Shown here: in pieces, positions 62,770 through 64,000 of the stretch
Numbering within the stretch: the stretch's first letter is position 1
How the letters are laid out: every line of letters starts with the position of its first letter
NCBI RefSeq assembly: GCF_001270065.2
Contig: NZ_LFYT02000023.1
Location: 1 to 64,000, forward strand
Direction: 5' to 3'
Source of the DNA: Limnohabitans planktonicus II-D5
GTDB lineage: Bacteria; Pseudomonadota; Gammaproteobacteria; Burkholderiales; Burkholderiaceae_C
Length of the DNA: 64,000 nt
Notes under the pieces: generated by a model
Databases searched by the model: none
Told to the model about the DNA's origin: nothing
What the model saw: only the letters and a program-made list of their open reading frames with translations
Program-made: the position numbers and the translations under genes

Positions 62770-64000
62770 GATGGTGTCTTTAAAGCAGTGCGGCCGGACA
62801 ACAGGCCAGAGCACGAAATAACGTAAGCCACTTTGGATGAAGCTGAGGAGGCGGGAGCCGAGGCATGGGCCAGCACTTCGTCCCAAAGAAGTGGCTCGTT
62901 CCTGAAGGCGTACACACTGGCCGGTGCCTGGGTGAGGTTTTTCATTTGCGTCAAAAAATGGGCGGTGATTTCCGGGCTGGCTGGTTTGGCTTGTTGCCAG
63001 AATTCGTCCAACTCACCCATGAAGCTGAGCTGCGGTTGCTTGTAGGGCGCATCGCCCAACACCATGAGCGGCGCCCCCCGCTCAAGCGCTTGCAGGCCCA
63101 CGGTGCTGTTGATGACCACCACACCAGCCGAGTGTTGGGCCAGGTCAGGGGTGTCGCCTTCGACCAAGTGGTGCACTCGCTGGGAAATGCCCAAATCATC
63201 AGCCAGGCCGCCAATGAGTTCGCTGTGGCCGGGGCCGCCGCGCACATGCGGGTGCTGCCTGAAGACCAGCAGGCTGCGCGCCGGAGCATGCTGTGCAAAA
63301 GACTCCATGACGCGGATGACAAATTCGGCGTTGTTGGCAAAGTTGCTGTGGTGCAAAATTTGCGCATCGCCATCGTGCTGCAAGGGCACAAAGTAATAAG
63401 GATGGATCGCTTTTTGGGCAAAGAGCTTCTGCTGCAAGCGGTGGCTGGGCCGCAAATGCTTGAGTTTGCGCAGCCACGACCGAACCCAAAAGAAGGCGTA
63501 GTAGCTGGGCTGGCTGATGCGGTGATGCTGGTAGTGGGCAAATTCGTGCCGCGCATCCCACAGGGCTTGGTAGTGGCGGCTGGCTTGCCAGGCCATTTTT
63601 TGGAAATGATGGGGCGTGATGTCGGGGGCAATGGATGCCGCATCGGGTTCCGGGTGCCAAATGTAGCGGGCCATGGTTTCAGAAAATCCGTTGACCCCGC
63701 CCAGCTCCATAGTGATGTAGCCCGGCCGAAAGTAACCTTCTTCCAGCACCACCACGGGCAAGCCCTGGCTTTTGCAGAGGTCTATGGCCACTTGGTGATA
63801 ACGACGGGACTGACCAAACAAAACCACACAGTCGATCTGGTGGTCTTGCAGCAATTGTTTGAAAAACGCAGGCCAGTCTTGCAGGCTGTGCCTGAAGACG
63901 ATGGGCTTGAGAACTTGGCTGTCATGAACATCCCCACCCTGCAAAGCCAATCGCCGAACTTGTGCGCCATGCTGAACGAGCCATTTGGCCAGCCGGTCAA
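62766..64000 (-). CDS. kpsS: Capsule polysaccharide export/Kdo-transferase protein KpsS, 5' end beyond window
   Basis: At least 411 codons, open to the right window edge. Motifs of the KpsS/LipB family are visible: VVLEEGYFRPGYITMELGGVNG, KAIHPYYFVPLQHDGDAQILHHS, VFRQHPHVRGG, and VVVINSTVGLQALERGAPLMVLGDAPYKQP. KpsS adds the first beta-Kdo to lyso-phosphatidylglycerol. The N-terminus (before LAKWLVQHGAQVRRL) lies beyond 64000. The stop (62768-62766) overlaps the manC remnant's CTG. Confidence 0.93.
   Translation of the reverse strand, partial: DRLAKWLVQHGAQVRRLALQGGDVHDSQVLKPIVFRHSLQDWPAFFKQLLQDHQIDCVVLFGQSRRYHQVAIDLCKSQGLPVVVLEEGYFRPGYITMELGGVNGFSETMARYIWHPEPDAASIAPDITPHHFQKMAWQASRHYQALWDARHEFAHYQHHRISQPSYYAFFWVRSWLRKLKHLRPSHRLQQKLFAQKAIHPYYFVPLQHDGDAQILHHSNFANNAEFVIRVMESFAQHAPARSLLVFRQHPHVRGGPGHSELIGGLADDLGISQRVHHLVEGDTPDLAQHSAGVVVINSTVGLQALERGAPLMVLGDAPYKQPQLSFMGELDEFWQQAKPASPEITAHFLTQMKNLTQAPASVYAFRNEPLLWDEVLAHASAPASSASSKVAYVISCSGLLSGRTALKTPS

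Overview
The window looks like a GC-rich betaproteobacterial chromosome, most likely Burkholderiales and probably Comamonadaceae. The family call is an inference. It rests on the rpsU-yqeY pair, a sigma-70 with a long Lys/Ala-rich N-terminal tail, Bug-type (TctC) binding proteins, and the protein sequences I recognise. No rRNA, tRNA or CRISPR array was seen.

The first half (1-29 kb) is mostly housekeeping DNA. It holds ispDF between two arrays of short palindromic repeats, then mfd and a ParE-like toxin-antitoxin (TA) pair. That pair is followed by a second, diverged copy of the mfd 3' end. Next come ybiB/trpD2-cobA, a ccdAB pair under a 29-bp palindrome, an HI0933-type flavoprotein, an MscS channel, a patatin/beta-barrel protein and rpsU-yqeY. 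A MarR-controlled set follows, with a class III aminotransferase, TctCBA and a class II deacetylase. pmbA, darP, mogA and rpoD come next, then a YkgJ-type protein, a higBA pair whose toxin has a nonsense codon, a methyltransferase and an LprI-like protein.

The second half (29.5-64 kb) is one long, almost wholly minus-strand surface-polysaccharide locus. Reading along the minus strand from the right edge, it opens with kpsS, a deleted manC, kpsE, kpsM and kpsT (ABC-dependent capsule export). A variable middle follows: glycosyltransferases, a WbsX/RgpF-type protein, three PAPS-dependent sulfotransferases, a methyltransferase, and a dedicated cysD-cysNC pair for making the sulfate donor PAPS. 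The far part holds a PagL-like outer-membrane protein, DUF4214 proteins, a WcbI-GSCFA fusion, the outer-membrane exporter (Wza/CtrA type) and a one-module KpsC. Together these genes suggest a sulfated, lipid-anchored capsule. Part of the middle (46.6-49.3 kb) is strikingly AT-rich, and remnants of IS1380, manC and another gene show recent rearrangement.

Downstream of kpsC lies a tightly overlapping set: an RhlB-like glycosyltransferase, a membrane alpha/beta-hydrolase-like protein, a cytochrome P450, a small membrane protein and a second paralogous hydrolase. I know of no described system with this composition. A glycolipid-making or glycolipid-modifying pathway is my best inference, and it is the most promising candidate for a new system here.
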